From the NCBI RefSeq assembly GCF_018390645.1, contig NZ_JAHBGC010000011.1, forward strand, positions 113,353-177,352: a stretch of DNA of 64,000 nt. Reading direction: 5' to 3'. A model generated the notes under the pieces. That model saw only the letters and a list, made by a program, of their open reading frames with translations. It searched no databases and was not told the DNA's origin. Each line of letters starts with the position of its first letter. Position 1 is the stretch's first letter. The stretch is from Ancylobacter dichloromethanicus. GTDB taxonomy: Bacteria > Pseudomonadota > Alphaproteobacteria > Rhizobiales > Xanthobacteraceae. Positions 43,268-52,694 of this stretch are shown here, in pieces. The translations under genes were made by a program, and so were the position numbers.

Positions 43268-44629
43268 ATGCCGGCCCCTCCTAGTCCGATGCCCGCGCGC
43301 CGCACCGCTTCGCCGACCCGCCGACACCTGCGCCTCCGCGCCGGCGCCGCGCTGCTGGCCGCCGCGCTGTGGATGGCGGGGCTCGGGGCGGCGCCCGCCC
43401 GCGCCCAGACGCCCGCGCCCGCAGATGCCGGGAACCAGCCGGCGCCGAAACAGCGCATCGAACAGCTCGACGCCGAGCTGAAGCAGTCGACCGCCGCCCA
43501 GCAGCGCCTCGCCTCCGAGGTGAAGGCGCTGGAGGGCGACCGCGCCAAGCTGAACGAGGCCCTGCTCGACACCGCGATACGGGTGCGCGAGACCGAGGCC
43601 AAGCTCGACGTCAGCGAGCAGCGCCTGCTCCAGCTCGGCCGCGAGGCGGACGACATCCGGGAATCGCTCGACGCCCGCCGCGCCGTGCTGGCCGAGGTGC
43701 TGGGCGGGCTGGTGCGGCTCGGCCGCCGGCCGCCGCCGGCGCTGCTGGTGCGCCCGGACGACGCGCTGCAGTCGATCCGCTCCGCCATGCTGCTCGGCGC
43801 CGTGCTGCCGGAGCTGAAGGCCGAGACCGACCTGCTGGCCAGCGAACTCGCCGCGCAGGAGCGGGTGAGGCAGGACAGCGCCCGCGAACGCGACGCTCTC
43901 GCAGAATTGAAACTCTCCCTCGCCGGTGAGCGCCAGCGCACCGCGGCGCTGATCGAGGAGAAGAAGAAGTCGCTGCGGCAGGGCGAGGCGGCGCTGCAGG
44001 AGGAGAAGACCCGTGCCGCCGCGCTGGCCGCCGAGGCGGGCAATGTGCGCGAGCTGATGGAACGCATGGAGACCGAGGTCTCGGCCGCCCGCAAGGCGGC
44101 CCAGGATGCGGCGCAAACGCAAGCCGGGCAAGGGCCGGCCGACCGGCTGGCGGCCTTGCAGAACCCCGGCCGGCTGGCCCCCGGCGTGCCGTTCGAGGAC
44201 GCCAAGGGGCTGCTGCCGATGCCGGTCGGCGGGGCGGTGCTGAAGGCATTCGGCGCCGAGGACGGCTATGGCGGCCAGGAAAAAGGCATGTCGCTGGGCA
44301 CCCGCATCGAGGCCCAGGTAGCCTCGCCGAGCGATGGCTGGGTGGTCTATGCCGGGCCTTTCCGCTCCTACGGACAACTATTGATCATCAATGCCGGCGG
44401 CGGATACCATATTCTCTTGGCAGGAATGGATAAGATCACTGTGGAATTGGGTCAGTTCGTGCTGTCCGGCGAGCCGGTGGGGGTGATGGGGCGCGGTCCC
44501 CAGCTCGTGTCGTCGGCCGGCCTTGGAACCGCCCAACCCATTCTCTACGTCGAGTTCCGCAAGGATGGAAACTCGATCGATCCAACGCCATGGTGGGCGA
44601 CGAGCGAAAGCGAGAAGGTACGCGGATGA
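43268..44629 (+). CDS. Murein hydrolase activator EnvC-family protein
   Basis: 453 aa. Signal peptide (RAGAALLAAALWMAGLGAAPARAQ), long coiled coil (about 60-275) and a C-terminal LytM/M23 domain (GTRIEAQVASPSDGWVVYAG, GGGYHILLAGMDKITVELGQ, ILYVEFRKDGNSIDPTPWW). The zinc ligands of active M23 enzymes are not all present, as in EnvC, which activates amidases at division. The stop overlaps the ctpA start (ATGA). Confidence 0.9.
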   Translation: MPAPPSPMPARRTASPTRRHLRLRAGAALLAAALWMAGLGAAPARAQTPAPADAGNQPAPKQRIEQLDAELKQSTAAQQRLASEVKALEGDRAKLNEALLDTAIRVRETEAKLDVSEQRLLQLGREADDIRESLDARRAVLAEVLGGLVRLGRRPPPALLVRPDDALQSIRSAMLLGAVLPELKAETDLLASELAAQERVRQDSARERDALAELKLSLAGERQRTAALIEEKKKSLRQGEAALQEEKTRAAALAAEAGNVRELMERMETEVSAARKAAQDAAQTQAGQGPADRLAALQNPGRLAPGVPFEDAKGLLPMPVGGAVLKAFGAEDGYGGQEKGMSLGTRIEAQVASPSDGWVVYAGPFRSYGQLLIINAGGGYHILLAGMDKITVELGQFVLSGEPVGVMGRGPQLVSSAGLGTAQPILYVEFRKDGNSIDPTPWWATSESEKVRG

Positions 44630-45975
44630 TGCGTAGGACGTCAGTATTTCTCTTCGGTGCGGCGGCCGGCGCCCTGATCGCGGTCGGTGCCACCCAGCCG
44701 CGGCTGCTGCTTCAGCCGACCCAGGCGATGGCGGCCGCCTCGGACACCTATCGCCAGCTGAACCTGTTCGGCGACGTGTTCGAGCGCGTGCGCGCCGACT
44801 ACGTCGAGAAGCCGGAGGATTCGAAGCTGGTCGAGGCCGCCATCAACGGCATGCTGTCCTCGCTCGATCCGCACTCGACCTACATGGACGCGAAGGATTT
44901 CCGCGACATGCAGGTGCAGACCCGCGGCCAGTTCGGCGGGCTCGGCATCGAGGTGACGATGGAGGACGGGCTGGTCAAGGTGGTCGCCCCGATCGACGAC
45001 ACCCCGGCGGCGAAGGCCGGCGTGCAGGCCGGCGATCTCATCGCCAAGCTCGACGGCGAGGAGGTGAAGGGCATGACCCTGAACCAGGCCGTCGACAAGA
45101 TGCGCGGCGCCGTCAACACCCCGATCAAGCTGACCATCGTCCGCAAGGGCCAGGACAAGCCGATCGAACTGTCGATCACCCGCGACATCATCAACATCAA
45201 GTCGGTGCGCGCCCGGGTCGAGAACGACAATATCGGCTATATCCGCATCACCTCGTTCAGCGAGCAGACCGGCGAAGGCCTGAAGAAGGCGGTGGCCGAC
45301 CTGACCAAGCAGATCGGCGAGGACAAGCTCAAGGGCTTCATCATCGACCTGCGCAACAATCCGGGCGGGCTGCTGGACCAGGCGATCGACGTCTCCGACA
45401 CCTTCCTCGACCGTGGCGAGATCGTCTCCACCCGCGGGCGCGACCCCGAGCAGACCGAGCGGCGCAACGCGCGGCCGGGCGACCTCGCCGAGGGCAAGCC
45501 AATCATCGTGCTGGTCAATGGCGGCTCGGCCTCGGCCTCGGAAATCGTCGCCGGCGCCCTGCAGGACCACAAGCGCGCCACCGTGCTCGGCTCGCTCTCC
45601 TTCGGCAAGGGCTCGGTGCAGACGGTGATTCCGGTTTCCGGCAATGCCGCGATCAAGCTGACCACGGCGCGCTACTACACGCCGTCCGGCCGCTCGATCC
45701 AGGCCAAGGGCATCAAGCCCGATATCGAGCTGGTGCAGGACGTGCCGCAGGACGTGAAGGAGAAGGCCGAGGCCGCCGGCGTCGAGACCACGCGCGGCGA
45801 GGCCTCGCTGAAGGGCCATCTGAAGAATGGCGACGACGAGCAGACCGGCTCGCCGGCCTATGTGCCGCCGGAGCCGAAGGACGACACCCAGCTCAAGCTG
45901 GCGATCGACCTGATCGAGGGCGTGCAGAAGAACGCCGCCTACCCGGCCGACCCCAAGGCCGCCGTCCCGAACTGA
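44626..45975 (+). CDS. ctpA: Carboxyl-terminal processing protease (S41)
   Basis: 449 aa, exported (VFLFGAAAGALIAVGA membrane/signal segment). PDZ domain about 85-170 (GLGIEVTMEDGLVKVVAP), protease domain with the catalytic Ser in GGSASASEIVAGAL (about Ser303) and Lys in LSFGKGSVQT about 25 residues on. FIIDLRNNPGGLLDQAI is the family's core. ATG 44626 overlaps the envC stop by 4 bp. A strong terminator follows. Confidence 0.94.
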   Translation: MMRRTSVFLFGAAAGALIAVGATQPRLLLQPTQAMAAASDTYRQLNLFGDVFERVRADYVEKPEDSKLVEAAINGMLSSLDPHSTYMDAKDFRDMQVQTRGQFGGLGIEVTMEDGLVKVVAPIDDTPAAKAGVQAGDLIAKLDGEEVKGMTLNQAVDKMRGAVNTPIKLTIVRKGQDKPIELSITRDIINIKSVRARVENDNIGYIRITSFSEQTGEGLKKAVADLTKQIGEDKLKGFIIDLRNNPGGLLDQAIDVSDTFLDRGEIVSTRGRDPEQTERRNARPGDLAEGKPIIVLVNGGSASASEIVAGALQDHKRATVLGSLSFGKGSVQTVIPVSGNAAIKLTTARYYTPSGRSIQAKGIKPDIELVQDVPQDVKEKAEAAGVETTRGEASLKGHLKNGDDEQTGSPAYVPPEPKDDTQLKLAIDLIEGVQKNAAYPADPKAAVPN

Positions 45976-46043
45976 CGGCGACCGGGCACCGCAGCGACCA
46001 GGCACGGCGGCGGGTTTGCCGCTGCCTGTGTCATCGAGGCAAC

Positions 46044-46080
46044 AGGGCCCGCTCTCGACGAGAGCGGGCCCTCGCTTTTT
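46044..46080 (+). terminator. Strong intrinsic terminator after ctpA
   Basis: A 12-13 bp perfect stem, GGGCCCGCTCTC (46045-46056) with GAGAGCGGGCCC (46060-46071), loop GAC, then TCGCTTTTT. Confidence 0.92.
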
Positions 46081-46147
46081 CGCACTGCCGCCGCGTCTGC
46101 CCGTTTCTGCCGCGATCCCGCCTTGGTCGGCGGCGACAAAGGCGGCC

Positions 46148-46594
46148 ATGAACAGCGTGACCGAATCCCGCAACGCTTCCTCCGGGCTGACTTCCGGTTC
46201 GCCGGAGCCACTCCCGTCCGGCGCGACGCTGCCCGGCCATGACGACGGACGCGACAGCGCGCGCCATTACGCGGCGGTCGGTTTCTTCGGAGTGGTGGCG
46301 CTGTCGGTCGTCAGCCTCGCCGTGGCCGCCTACGCCTTCCGGCCCGGCGAGCCGCTCGCCCCGCAGGCCGCGCCCTTCGCGCATGGGGATGACGGGTTCC
46401 CGACCATGGGCGTCGCCGCCGACATGCCGACGCTGCGGCCGAGCCTCGGGCCCGACGATGACGACAGCATCACCGTCTTCGACGGCGCCACCGGGCGCCG
46501 CGAGGTGATGTCGCGGACCAGCCCGCTCGACACCGCCGACGCGGCGCATTTCGCCGGCGGGGGCGAGGGCGAGGCGACCACGTTAACCCCGTGA
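46148..46594 (+). CDS. Short membrane-anchored protein of unknown function
   Basis: 148 aa from ATG 46148 (the frame is open further up, through the terminator). A polar N-terminus, one membrane helix (VGFFGVVALSVVSLAVAAYA) and an acidic outer part (GPDDDDSITVFDGATGRREV). In many relatives a divergent polysaccharide deacetylase sits between ctpA and rppH; this short protein takes that place and shares no deacetylase motif that I can see. Unrecognised; coding status likely from composition and place. Confidence 0.6.
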   Translation: MNSVTESRNASSGLTSGSPEPLPSGATLPGHDDGRDSARHYAAVGFFGVVALSVVSLAVAAYAFRPGEPLAPQAAPFAHGDDGFPTMGVAADMPTLRPSLGPDDDDSITVFDGATGRREVMSRTSPLDTADAAHFAGGGEGEATTLTP

Positions 46595-46683
46595 GCGGGT
46601 GACCGCCACGGCGGCCTACGCAGGGATGCCATCCTCGCCTATGATCGTGCCGACGCGTGCGTTCCAACTCCGACGGTGGCTTC

Positions 46684-47196
46684 ATGATCCCTTTCGACCA
46701 GCTTCCCTACCGTCCCTGCGTGGGTGTGGTGCTCGTCAATTCCGAGGGGCTGGTCTTCCTCGGCCAGCGTGTCGGCGGCCCGGAGCAGGTCGACGGGCAG
46801 CATTCCTGGCAGATGCCGCAGGGTGGCATCGACGAGGGCGAGAACCCGGAAGAGGCGGCGCTGCGCGAACTCTATGAGGAGACCAACGTCTCCTCGGTGG
46901 AGCCGCTGGCCGCCGCCGCCGACTGGTTCGGCTACGACCTGCCCGAGCCGCTGGCGCGGCAGGCCTGGAAGGGGCGCTATCGCGGGCAGAAGCAGAAATG
47001 GATCGCGCTGCGCTTTACCGGCGCGGACGACGAGATCGATGTCCACCATCCCGGCGGGGGCCATCACAAGCCGGAATTCGTCGCCTGGCGCTGGGAATTG
47101 CTGGAGCGTACCCCGGAACTGATCATCCCGTTCAAGCGCCCGGTCTATGAACAGGTGGTGCGCGAGTTCCAGCCACTGGTGGCGATGGCGGAATAA
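46684..47196 (+). CDS. rppH: RNA pyrophosphohydrolase (Nudix)
   Basis: 170 aa; removes pyrophosphate from 5'-triphosphorylated RNA, which opens it to decay, or cleaves dinucleoside polyphosphates. The Nudix box starts [17 protein letters not shown] and ends [17 protein letters not shown] at the start, SWQMPQGG and KWIALRFTG are family marks. ATG 46684 was chosen, as the protein begins [11 protein letters not shown]; an upstream in-frame start adds nine residues without support. Confidence 0.94.
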   Translation: MIPFDQLPYRPCVGVVLVNSEGLVFLGQRVGGPEQVDGQHSWQMPQGGIDEGENPEEAALRELYEETNVSSVEPLAAAADWFGYDLPEPLARQAWKGRYRGQKQKWIALRFTGADDEIDVHHPGGGHHKPEFVAWRWELLERTPELIIPFKRPVYEQVVREFQPLVAMAE

Positions 47197-47268
47197 GGTC
47201 GAACCGCCGGTCGCCCGGCCGCCCGGTCGCCACGGACCTCCCCACGTATATGACCTTTGGACACGTTG

Positions 47269-47286
47269 AGAACGAACGTTCGTTCT
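47269..47286. promoter_or_regulatory. Perfect 18-bp palindrome, TetR operator 1
   Basis: AGAACGAACGTTCGTTCT is fully symmetric. It lies 62 bp before the TetR start codon and shares the core GAACGAACGTTCG with a second site 44-46 bp on. Confidence 0.8.
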
Positions 47287-47313
47287 TGACTCGTTCTCGG
47301 CGCGTGTCTAAAT

Positions 47314-47329
47314 GCGAACGAACGTTCGC
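47314..47329. promoter_or_regulatory. TetR operator 2
   Basis: GCGAACGAACGTTCGC shares the AACGAACGTTCG core with operator 1; it ends 18 bp before the TetR start codon. Two such sites flanking the promoter region indicate repression of the whole efflux operon and of the regulator itself. Confidence 0.75.
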
Positions 47330-47347
47330 TCCAGAGATGGAAAGTGC

Positions 47348-48085
47348 ATGCCCGCGCTCACCCCCCGCTTCCAATCGGCCAAGCCGCCTGCCAAACCGGC
47401 CGCAAAGCCGGCGTCGCCGCGCCGTGCCGGTCCGGCCGAAGCCGTGCCGGATTCGGGCGCCGAGCCGGCCGTCGGGGCGCGCCGCGATCCGCGCCGGCGG
47501 GTGCTGGACGCCGCCATTGCCTGCTTCACCCGCGCCGGTTTCCACGGCACCTCGATGCAGCAGATCTGCGCCGAAGCCGGCATGAGCCCGGGCGCGCTGT
47601 ACCGCTATTTCCCGTCCAAGGAGGCGATCATCATCGCCATCGTGGACGAGGAGCGGGCGATGCGGATGAACTGCCTCGCACTGCTGGAGAGCGCGCCCAG
47701 TTTCGTCGACGGGCTGGCCCGCATGGCCGAAGTGATGTTCGGCGGCCAGACGCCGATGGTGTGCCTGGAACTCGGGCCGGAGATCTACGCCGAGGCGGCG
47801 CGCAACCCGGCGCTGAAGCCGACCTTCGATGCCGTCGAGGACGAGATGAACGCGGCGATCCGCGCCCATTTCGTCGCCGCGCAGGCGCGGGGCGAGATCG
47901 ACGCCTCGATCGACCCCGACATCGCCATGCTGATGCTCAATGCCATCGGCGACGGGCTGGTGCTGCGCAACAGCTTCGAGCCCGGCCTGCCGCTGGTCCA
48001 GATGATGCCGGCGCTGGCCGGCCTCATCGCCCGCATGCTGGCGCCCGCCGCGACGCCCCCTCTTTCCCCGGACCGCACACCATGA
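47348..48085 (+). CDS. TetR/AcrR-family repressor of the efflux operon
   Basis: 245 aa. A Pro/Ala-rich N-terminal tail (about 1-45) precedes the HTH domain RRVLDAAIACFTRAGFHGTS, then QQICAEAGMSPGALYRYFPS and KEAIIIAIV. The rest is the helical ligand domain. ATG 47348 was chosen because the upstream ATG at 47312 lies in the operator. Overlaps the next gene by 4 bp (ATGA). Confidence 0.9.
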   Translation: MPALTPRFQSAKPPAKPAAKPASPRRAGPAEAVPDSGAEPAVGARRDPRRRVLDAAIACFTRAGFHGTSMQQICAEAGMSPGALYRYFPSKEAIIIAIVDEERAMRMNCLALLESAPSFVDGLARMAEVMFGGQTPMVCLELGPEIYAEAARNPALKPTFDAVEDEMNAAIRAHFVAAQARGEIDASIDPDIAMLMLNAIGDGLVLRNSFEPGLPLVQMMPALAGLIARMLAPAATPPLSPDRTP

Positions 48086-49344
48086 CCGTGAAGCCGCCAT
48101 CCCTGCGCGGGCGCGTGACGCTCGCCCTCACCATGACCGCCGTGGTCGTGGGCCTTGCCGGCTATGCCTTCCGCGACCGCATCGCCGCCGGGCTGAGCCT
48201 GTCGGAGCCGGCGCAGGCGGAGGTCGCGCTGCCGTCGCCGAACGAGGTCAAGGGCATCACCATCACCGTGGTGCCGGCCGCGCGCCGCGAGGTGGTGGAG
48301 AACCTGCCCGTCACCGGCACGCTGGTGGCGCGCGAGGAGATCATGGTCGGGCCGCAGATCGACGGCTACCAGATCACCGACATATTGGTCGAAGAGGGCG
48401 ACCGGGTGGAGCAGGGCCAGGTGCTGGCCCGGCTGTCGCGCGACATGCTGGAGACGCTGCTCGCCCAGAACACCGCCAACGCCGCCAAGGCGCAGGCCTC
48501 CATCGCCCAGCAGAAGGCGCAGCTGCAGCAGATGCTGGCGCAGCTGACCGAGGCGGAAGCCGCGGTGGAGCGCGCGCGCACCCTGATCAAGACCGGCGCC
48601 ACCTCGCAGGAGGTGCTGGACCAGCGCGAGCGCGCGGTGAAGGTCTCCAGCGCGCAGGTGACGGCGGCGCAGGAGATGGTGACGGCCGCCGAGGCCGAGG
48701 CGGCGCAGATCAAGGCCACCCGCGACGAGATCGAGGTGCGGCTCGCCCGTACCGAGATCAAGGCGCCGCAGGCCGGCATCGTCTCGGCGCGTTCGGCCCG
48801 CATCGGCGCCATCGTCCTGTCCGCCAATGCCGAGCCGCTGTTCCGCATCGTCAAGGACGGCGCCATCGACCTCGACGCCGAAGTGCCCGAATCCGCGCTG
48901 CCGCGGGTGACGCCCGGGCTGAAGGTGGCGGTGACGCCGGCCGGCTTCGACGCACCGCTCGACGGCTCGGTGCGGCTGGTGGGCGCCAAGGTGGACCCGG
49001 CCACGCGCCTCGCCCGCGTCGCGGTGGCGCTGCCGGACGATCCGGGCCTGCGCCCCGGCGCCTATGCGCGCGGCGTCATCGAGATCGCCCGCCATGACGG
49101 CGTCGCGCTGCCGCAATCGGCGGTGCAGTTCGCGCCCGAAGGCGCGTTCGTGCTGGTGGTCGAGGGCGACACGGTGCGGCACCGCCCGGTGTCCATCGGG
49201 CTCAAGGGCGATGGCTTCGTCGAGATCGCCGAAGGGGTGCGCGAGGGCGAGAGCGTCGTCGCCCGCGCCGCCGGCTTCCTGCGCGACGGCGACCGGGTGA
49301 CGCCGGTGCCGCTGCCGACCGAGACCGCGAAGGGCGGCGTCTGA
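48082..49344 (+). CDS. RND efflux periplasmic adaptor subunit
   Basis: 420 aa. One N-terminal membrane anchor (VTLALTMTAVVVGLAGYAF), then biotinyl-lipoyl half domains (VVENLPVTGTLVAREEIMVG, and RLARTEIKAPQAGIVSARSA) around a long helical hairpin (about 120-215). Links the pump to an outer-membrane channel; no channel gene is in the window. Shares an ATGA overlap with the regulator and a TGATG overlap with the pump. Confidence 0.92.
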   Translation: MTVKPPSLRGRVTLALTMTAVVVGLAGYAFRDRIAAGLSLSEPAQAEVALPSPNEVKGITITVVPAARREVVENLPVTGTLVAREEIMVGPQIDGYQITDILVEEGDRVEQGQVLARLSRDMLETLLAQNTANAAKAQASIAQQKAQLQQMLAQLTEAEAAVERARTLIKTGATSQEVLDQRERAVKVSSAQVTAAQEMVTAAEAEAAQIKATRDEIEVRLARTEIKAPQAGIVSARSARIGAIVLSANAEPLFRIVKDGAIDLDAEVPESALPRVTPGLKVAVTPAGFDAPLDGSVRLVGAKVDPATRLARVAVALPDDPGLRPGAYARGVIEIARHDGVALPQSAVQFAPEGAFVLVVEGDTVRHRPVSIGLKGDGFVEIAEGVREGESVVARAAGFLRDGDRVTPVPLPTETAKGGV

Positions 49345-52300
49345 TGGCTCTCAACATCTCCGCCTGGGCGATCCGCAAGCCGGTGCCCTCGATCGTGCTG
49401 TTCGTGGTGCTGACCGCGATCGGCCTCTACACCTTCGACCGGCTGCCGATCACCCGCATGCCGAACATCGACGTGCCGATCGTCTCCGTCACCATCACCC
49501 AGCCGGGGGCGGCGCCGAGCGAGCTCGAATCGCAGGTGACCAAGATCATCGAGACCTCGGTGGCGGGCGTGCAGGGGGTGAAGCACATCAGCTCCGCCAT
49601 CACCGAGGGCACCTCGCTCACCGTGGTCGAGTTCCAGCTCGAGACGCAGGTCGACCGCGCGGTGAACGACGTGCGCGACGCGGTGACCAAGGTGCGCACC
49701 GACCTGCCGCAGGATATCGAGGAACCGCTGGTGCAGCGCGTCGATGTCGAGGGCATGGCCATCGTCACCTATGCCGCCTCGGCGCCGGCGATGACGCCGG
49801 AGGAGCTCTCCTGGTTCGTCGACGACACGGTGATCCGCGCCTTGCAGGGCGTGCGCGGCGTGGCGCAGGTGAAGCGCGAGGGCGGCGTCGACCGCGAGAT
49901 CCGCATCTCGCTCGACCCCGACAAGCTGGCGGCGCTGGGCGTGACGGCGGCGGACGTCAACCGCCAGCTCGCCGCCACCAATGTCGACCTTGCCGGCGGC
50001 CGCGGCGAGATCGGCACGCAGGAGCAATCCGTGCGCACGCTGGGCGGCGCCACCACGGTGGCCGACCTCGCCGAGACCCGCATCGCGCTGCCCGCAAGCG
50101 AGGGCGGATCGTCTCGTCACGTGCGCCTCGCCGATCTCGCCTCGGTGACCGACGGGGCGGCCGAGCCGCGCATCTTCGCCCGGCTCGACGGCAAGCCGGT
50201 GGTGGCCTTCGGCGTCTACCGCGCCAAGGGCTTCTCCGATGTGGTGGTGGCGGACGCGGCGGAGGCGGCGCTGCGCGCGCTGGAGGCGCGCCACCCCGAC
50301 GTCGCGATCACCATGATCGATTCCACCGTGAAGTACACGCAGGCGGACTACACCTCCGCCATGCACACGCTGATCGAAGGCGCGGTGCTGGCGGTGATCG
50401 TGGTGATGCTGTTCCTGCGCGACTGGCGGGCGACCGTCATCTCGGCGACGGCGATACCGCTCTCCATCCTGCCCACCTTCTGGGTGATGGACATGCTCGG
50501 TTTCTCGCTGAACGGGGTGAGCCTGCTCGCCGTCACGCTGGTGACCGGCATCCTGGTCGACGACGCCATCGTCGAGATCGAGAACATCGTGCGCCACATG
50601 CGCATGGGCAAGTCGCCCTACCGCGCCGCCATCGACGCCGCCGACGAGATCGGCCTCGCCGTGGTGGCGACCACGCTGACCATCGTGGCGGTGTTCCTGC
50701 CGGTCAGCTTCATGGGCGGGATCGCCGGCCAGTATTTCCGCCAGTTCGGCATCACGGTGGCGGTGGCGGTGCTGTTCTCGCTGCTGGTGGCGCGGCTGCT
50801 CACCCCGATGCTGGCGGCCTATTTCCTGCGCGACCACGGCCATCGCGAGACGCCCGACAGCCTGCTGATGCGGTTCTATGTCGGGCTGCTGCACCGCTCG
50901 ATCCGCCACCGCTTCCTCACCGTCGCGGCCGGCATCCTGCTGTTCATCGGCTCGATGTGGCTGTCCACGCTGCTGCCCTCCGGCTTCATTCCCAATTCCG
51001 ACGTGTCGCGCTCGGTGATCGCGCTGGAACTGCCGCCGGGGGCGACGCTGGAGGCGACGCGGCGGGTGGTGGACGAGGTGACGGCGAAGCTGAAGGCGCA
51101 GCCCGAGGTCGCCAGCGTCTTCGCCACCGCCGGTTCCGGCTCCACCGGTGGCCCGGCCGACGGCGCCGGCGAGGTGCGCAAGGCGACGGTCATCGTCAAT
51201 CTGGTGCCGCGCGCCGAGCGCGAGGAGACGCAGAAGCAGTTCGAGATGCGGCTGCGCGAGGAGATCGCGCGGATTCCCGACCTGCGCTTCAATTTCGGCG
51301 CCTCCGGCGGCGCCGGCCCGGGCGGGCGCGAATTCACCGTCATCCTCTCCGGCTCCGACGGCGCCCAGGTGGAGGCGACGGCGCTGGAGCTGGAACGCGA
51401 GATCCGCGAGCAGGTGAAGGGCCTGTCCAACGTGCAGACCTCGGCGGCGCTGGAGCGCCCGGAGCTGCGGGTGGTGCCGAAGCTGGCCGAGGCGGCGGAA
51501 CTCGGCGTCTCGGTGTCCGACATCGCCCAGACGGTGCGCATCGCCACTCTCGGCGACGTGTCGCAGAACCTTGCCAAGTTCTCCGCCGGCGACCGCCAGG
51601 TGCCGATCCGGGTGCAGCTCGACGAAGCGGCGCGCGGCGACCTCTCCACCTTCGAGACGCTGAAGGTGCGCACCGCCGCCGGCGCCTCGGTGCCGCTCTC
51701 GGCGGTGGCGGACATCTCGTTCGGCACCGGGCCTTCCAGCCTCGACCGCTACGACCGCGCCCGCCGCGTCGCCATCGAGGCCGACCTCGCCGGCGACACC
51801 CAGCTCGGCGAGGCGCTGGCGGAGGTCTATGCGCTTCCCGGCGCCAAGAACCTGCCGGCCAGCGTGGTGCTGACGGAATCCGGCGATGCCGAGATCATGG
51901 GCGAGGTGTTTGGCGGCTTCGCCACCGCCATGGGCGCCGGCGTGATGATGGTGCTAGCGGTGCTGGTGCTGCTGTTTGCCAATGTGCTGCAGCCGATCAC
52001 CATCCTGATCGCGCTGCCGCTGTCGGTGGGCGGCGCCTTCATCGCCCTGCTGCTGACCAACAACGCGATGACGCTGCCGGTGGTGATCGGCTTCCTGATG
52101 CTGATGGGCATCGTCACCAAGAACGCGATCCTGCTGGTCGACTTCGCCATCGAGGCGGTGCATGCGGGGGTCGACCGCACCACCGCGCTGATCGAGGCCG
52201 GCCGCAAGCGCGCCCAGCCGATCGTGATGACCACCATCGCCATGGTCGCCGGCATGATGCCTTCCGCCATCGGCCTTGGCGAAGGCGCCGATTTCCGCTC

Positions 52301-52538
52301 GCCCATGGCGATCGCGGTGATCGGCGGGCTGATCGCCTCCACCGTGCTCTCGCTGGTGTTCGTGCCGGCGGTGTTCACGCTGATGGACGATCTGGGCCGG
52401 CTGATGGTGCGGATCTTCGGCCGCTTCATCGGCGCGCGGGACGAACCGGACGAGCAGGCCCCGGTGGCGCGGCCCGGCCTCCACGCTGTCGATGCCGGCC
52501 CGCACTCGACCCCGCGCCCGCCCCTGGCGGCGGAATAG
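49344..52538 (+). CDS. RND multidrug/solvent efflux pump (HAE1 type)
   Basis: 1064-aa inner-membrane proton-driven pump. It opens with WAIRKPVPSIVLFVVLTAIG and has the twelve-helix/two-loop plan: LPQDIEEPLVQRVDVEG in the first loop, LVTGILVDDAIVEIENIVRH with the proton-relay Asp residues in helix 4, and GIVTKNAILLVDFAIE in helix 10. Substrates unknown. Last gene of the TetR operon. Confidence 0.94.
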   Translation: MALNISAWAIRKPVPSIVLFVVLTAIGLYTFDRLPITRMPNIDVPIVSVTITQPGAAPSELESQVTKIIETSVAGVQGVKHISSAITEGTSLTVVEFQLETQVDRAVNDVRDAVTKVRTDLPQDIEEPLVQRVDVEGMAIVTYAASAPAMTPEELSWFVDDTVIRALQGVRGVAQVKREGGVDREIRISLDPDKLAALGVTAADVNRQLAATNVDLAGGRGEIGTQEQSVRTLGGATTVADLAETRIALPASEGGSSRHVRLADLASVTDGAAEPRIFARLDGKPVVAFGVYRAKGFSDVVVADAAEAALRALEARHPDVAITMIDSTVKYTQADYTSAMHTLIEGAVLAVIVVMLFLRDWRATVISATAIPLSILPTFWVMDMLGFSLNGVSLLAVTLVTGILVDDAIVEIENIVRHMRMGKSPYRAAIDAADEIGLAVVATTLTIVAVFLPVSFMGGIAGQYFRQFGITVAVAVLFSLLVARLLTPMLAAYFLRDHGHRETPDSLLMRFYVGLLHRSIRHRFLTVAAGILLFIGSMWLSTLLPSGFIPNSDVSRSVIALELPPGATLEATRRVVDEVTAKLKAQPEVASVFATAGSGSTGGPADGAGEVRKATVIVNLVPRAEREETQKQFEMRLREEIARIPDLRFNFGASGGAGPGGREFTVILSGSDGAQVEATALELEREIREQVKGLSNVQTSAALERPELRVVPKLAEAAELGVSVSDIAQTVRIATLGDVSQNLAKFSAGDRQVPIRVQLDEAARGDLSTFETLKVRTAAGASVPLSAVADISFGTGPSSLDRYDRARRVAIEADLAGDTQLGEALAEVYALPGAKNLPASVVLTESGDAEIMGEVFGGFATAMGAGVMMVLAVLVLLFANVLQPITILIALPLSVGGAFIALLLTNNAMTLPVVIGFLMLMGIVTKNAILLVDFAIEAVHAGVDRTTALIEAGRKRAQPIVMTTIAMVAGMMPSAIGLGEGADFRSPMAIAVIGGLIASTVLSLVFVPAVFTLMDDLGRLMVRIFGRFIGARDEPDEQAPVARPGLHAVDAGPHSTPRPPLAAE

Positions 52539-52576
52539 GGGGCGTTTCCCCACATCCACCCTCATCCCCCCGGTGC

Positions 52577-52688
52577 TGTCCCGGGGCACAGGGGGCCGGG
52601 AACCGTCGTGGCTGCGAAGAGGTTTACGCCGAAGCGTCTTGCGCGGGGTCCCGGCTCGCCTTCCGCTTCGCTTCAGGCGTCCGGGACA
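52577..52688. repeat. Imperfect palindromic intergenic repeat
   Basis: TGTCCCGG (52577-52584) and CCGGGACA (52681-52688) form the outer arms; inside, GCCGGGaACC (52595) and GGTCCCGGC (52647) pair again. The region between the pump gene and the Lon-N protein gene is a REP-type block without a gene. Confidence 0.55.
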
Positions 52689-52694
52689 CGGGGG

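Noticed and set aside
47312..47347. ATG 47312 as the TetR start
   Set aside because: It would put operator 2 inside the coding region; ATG 47348 with GGAAAG upstream is better placed.
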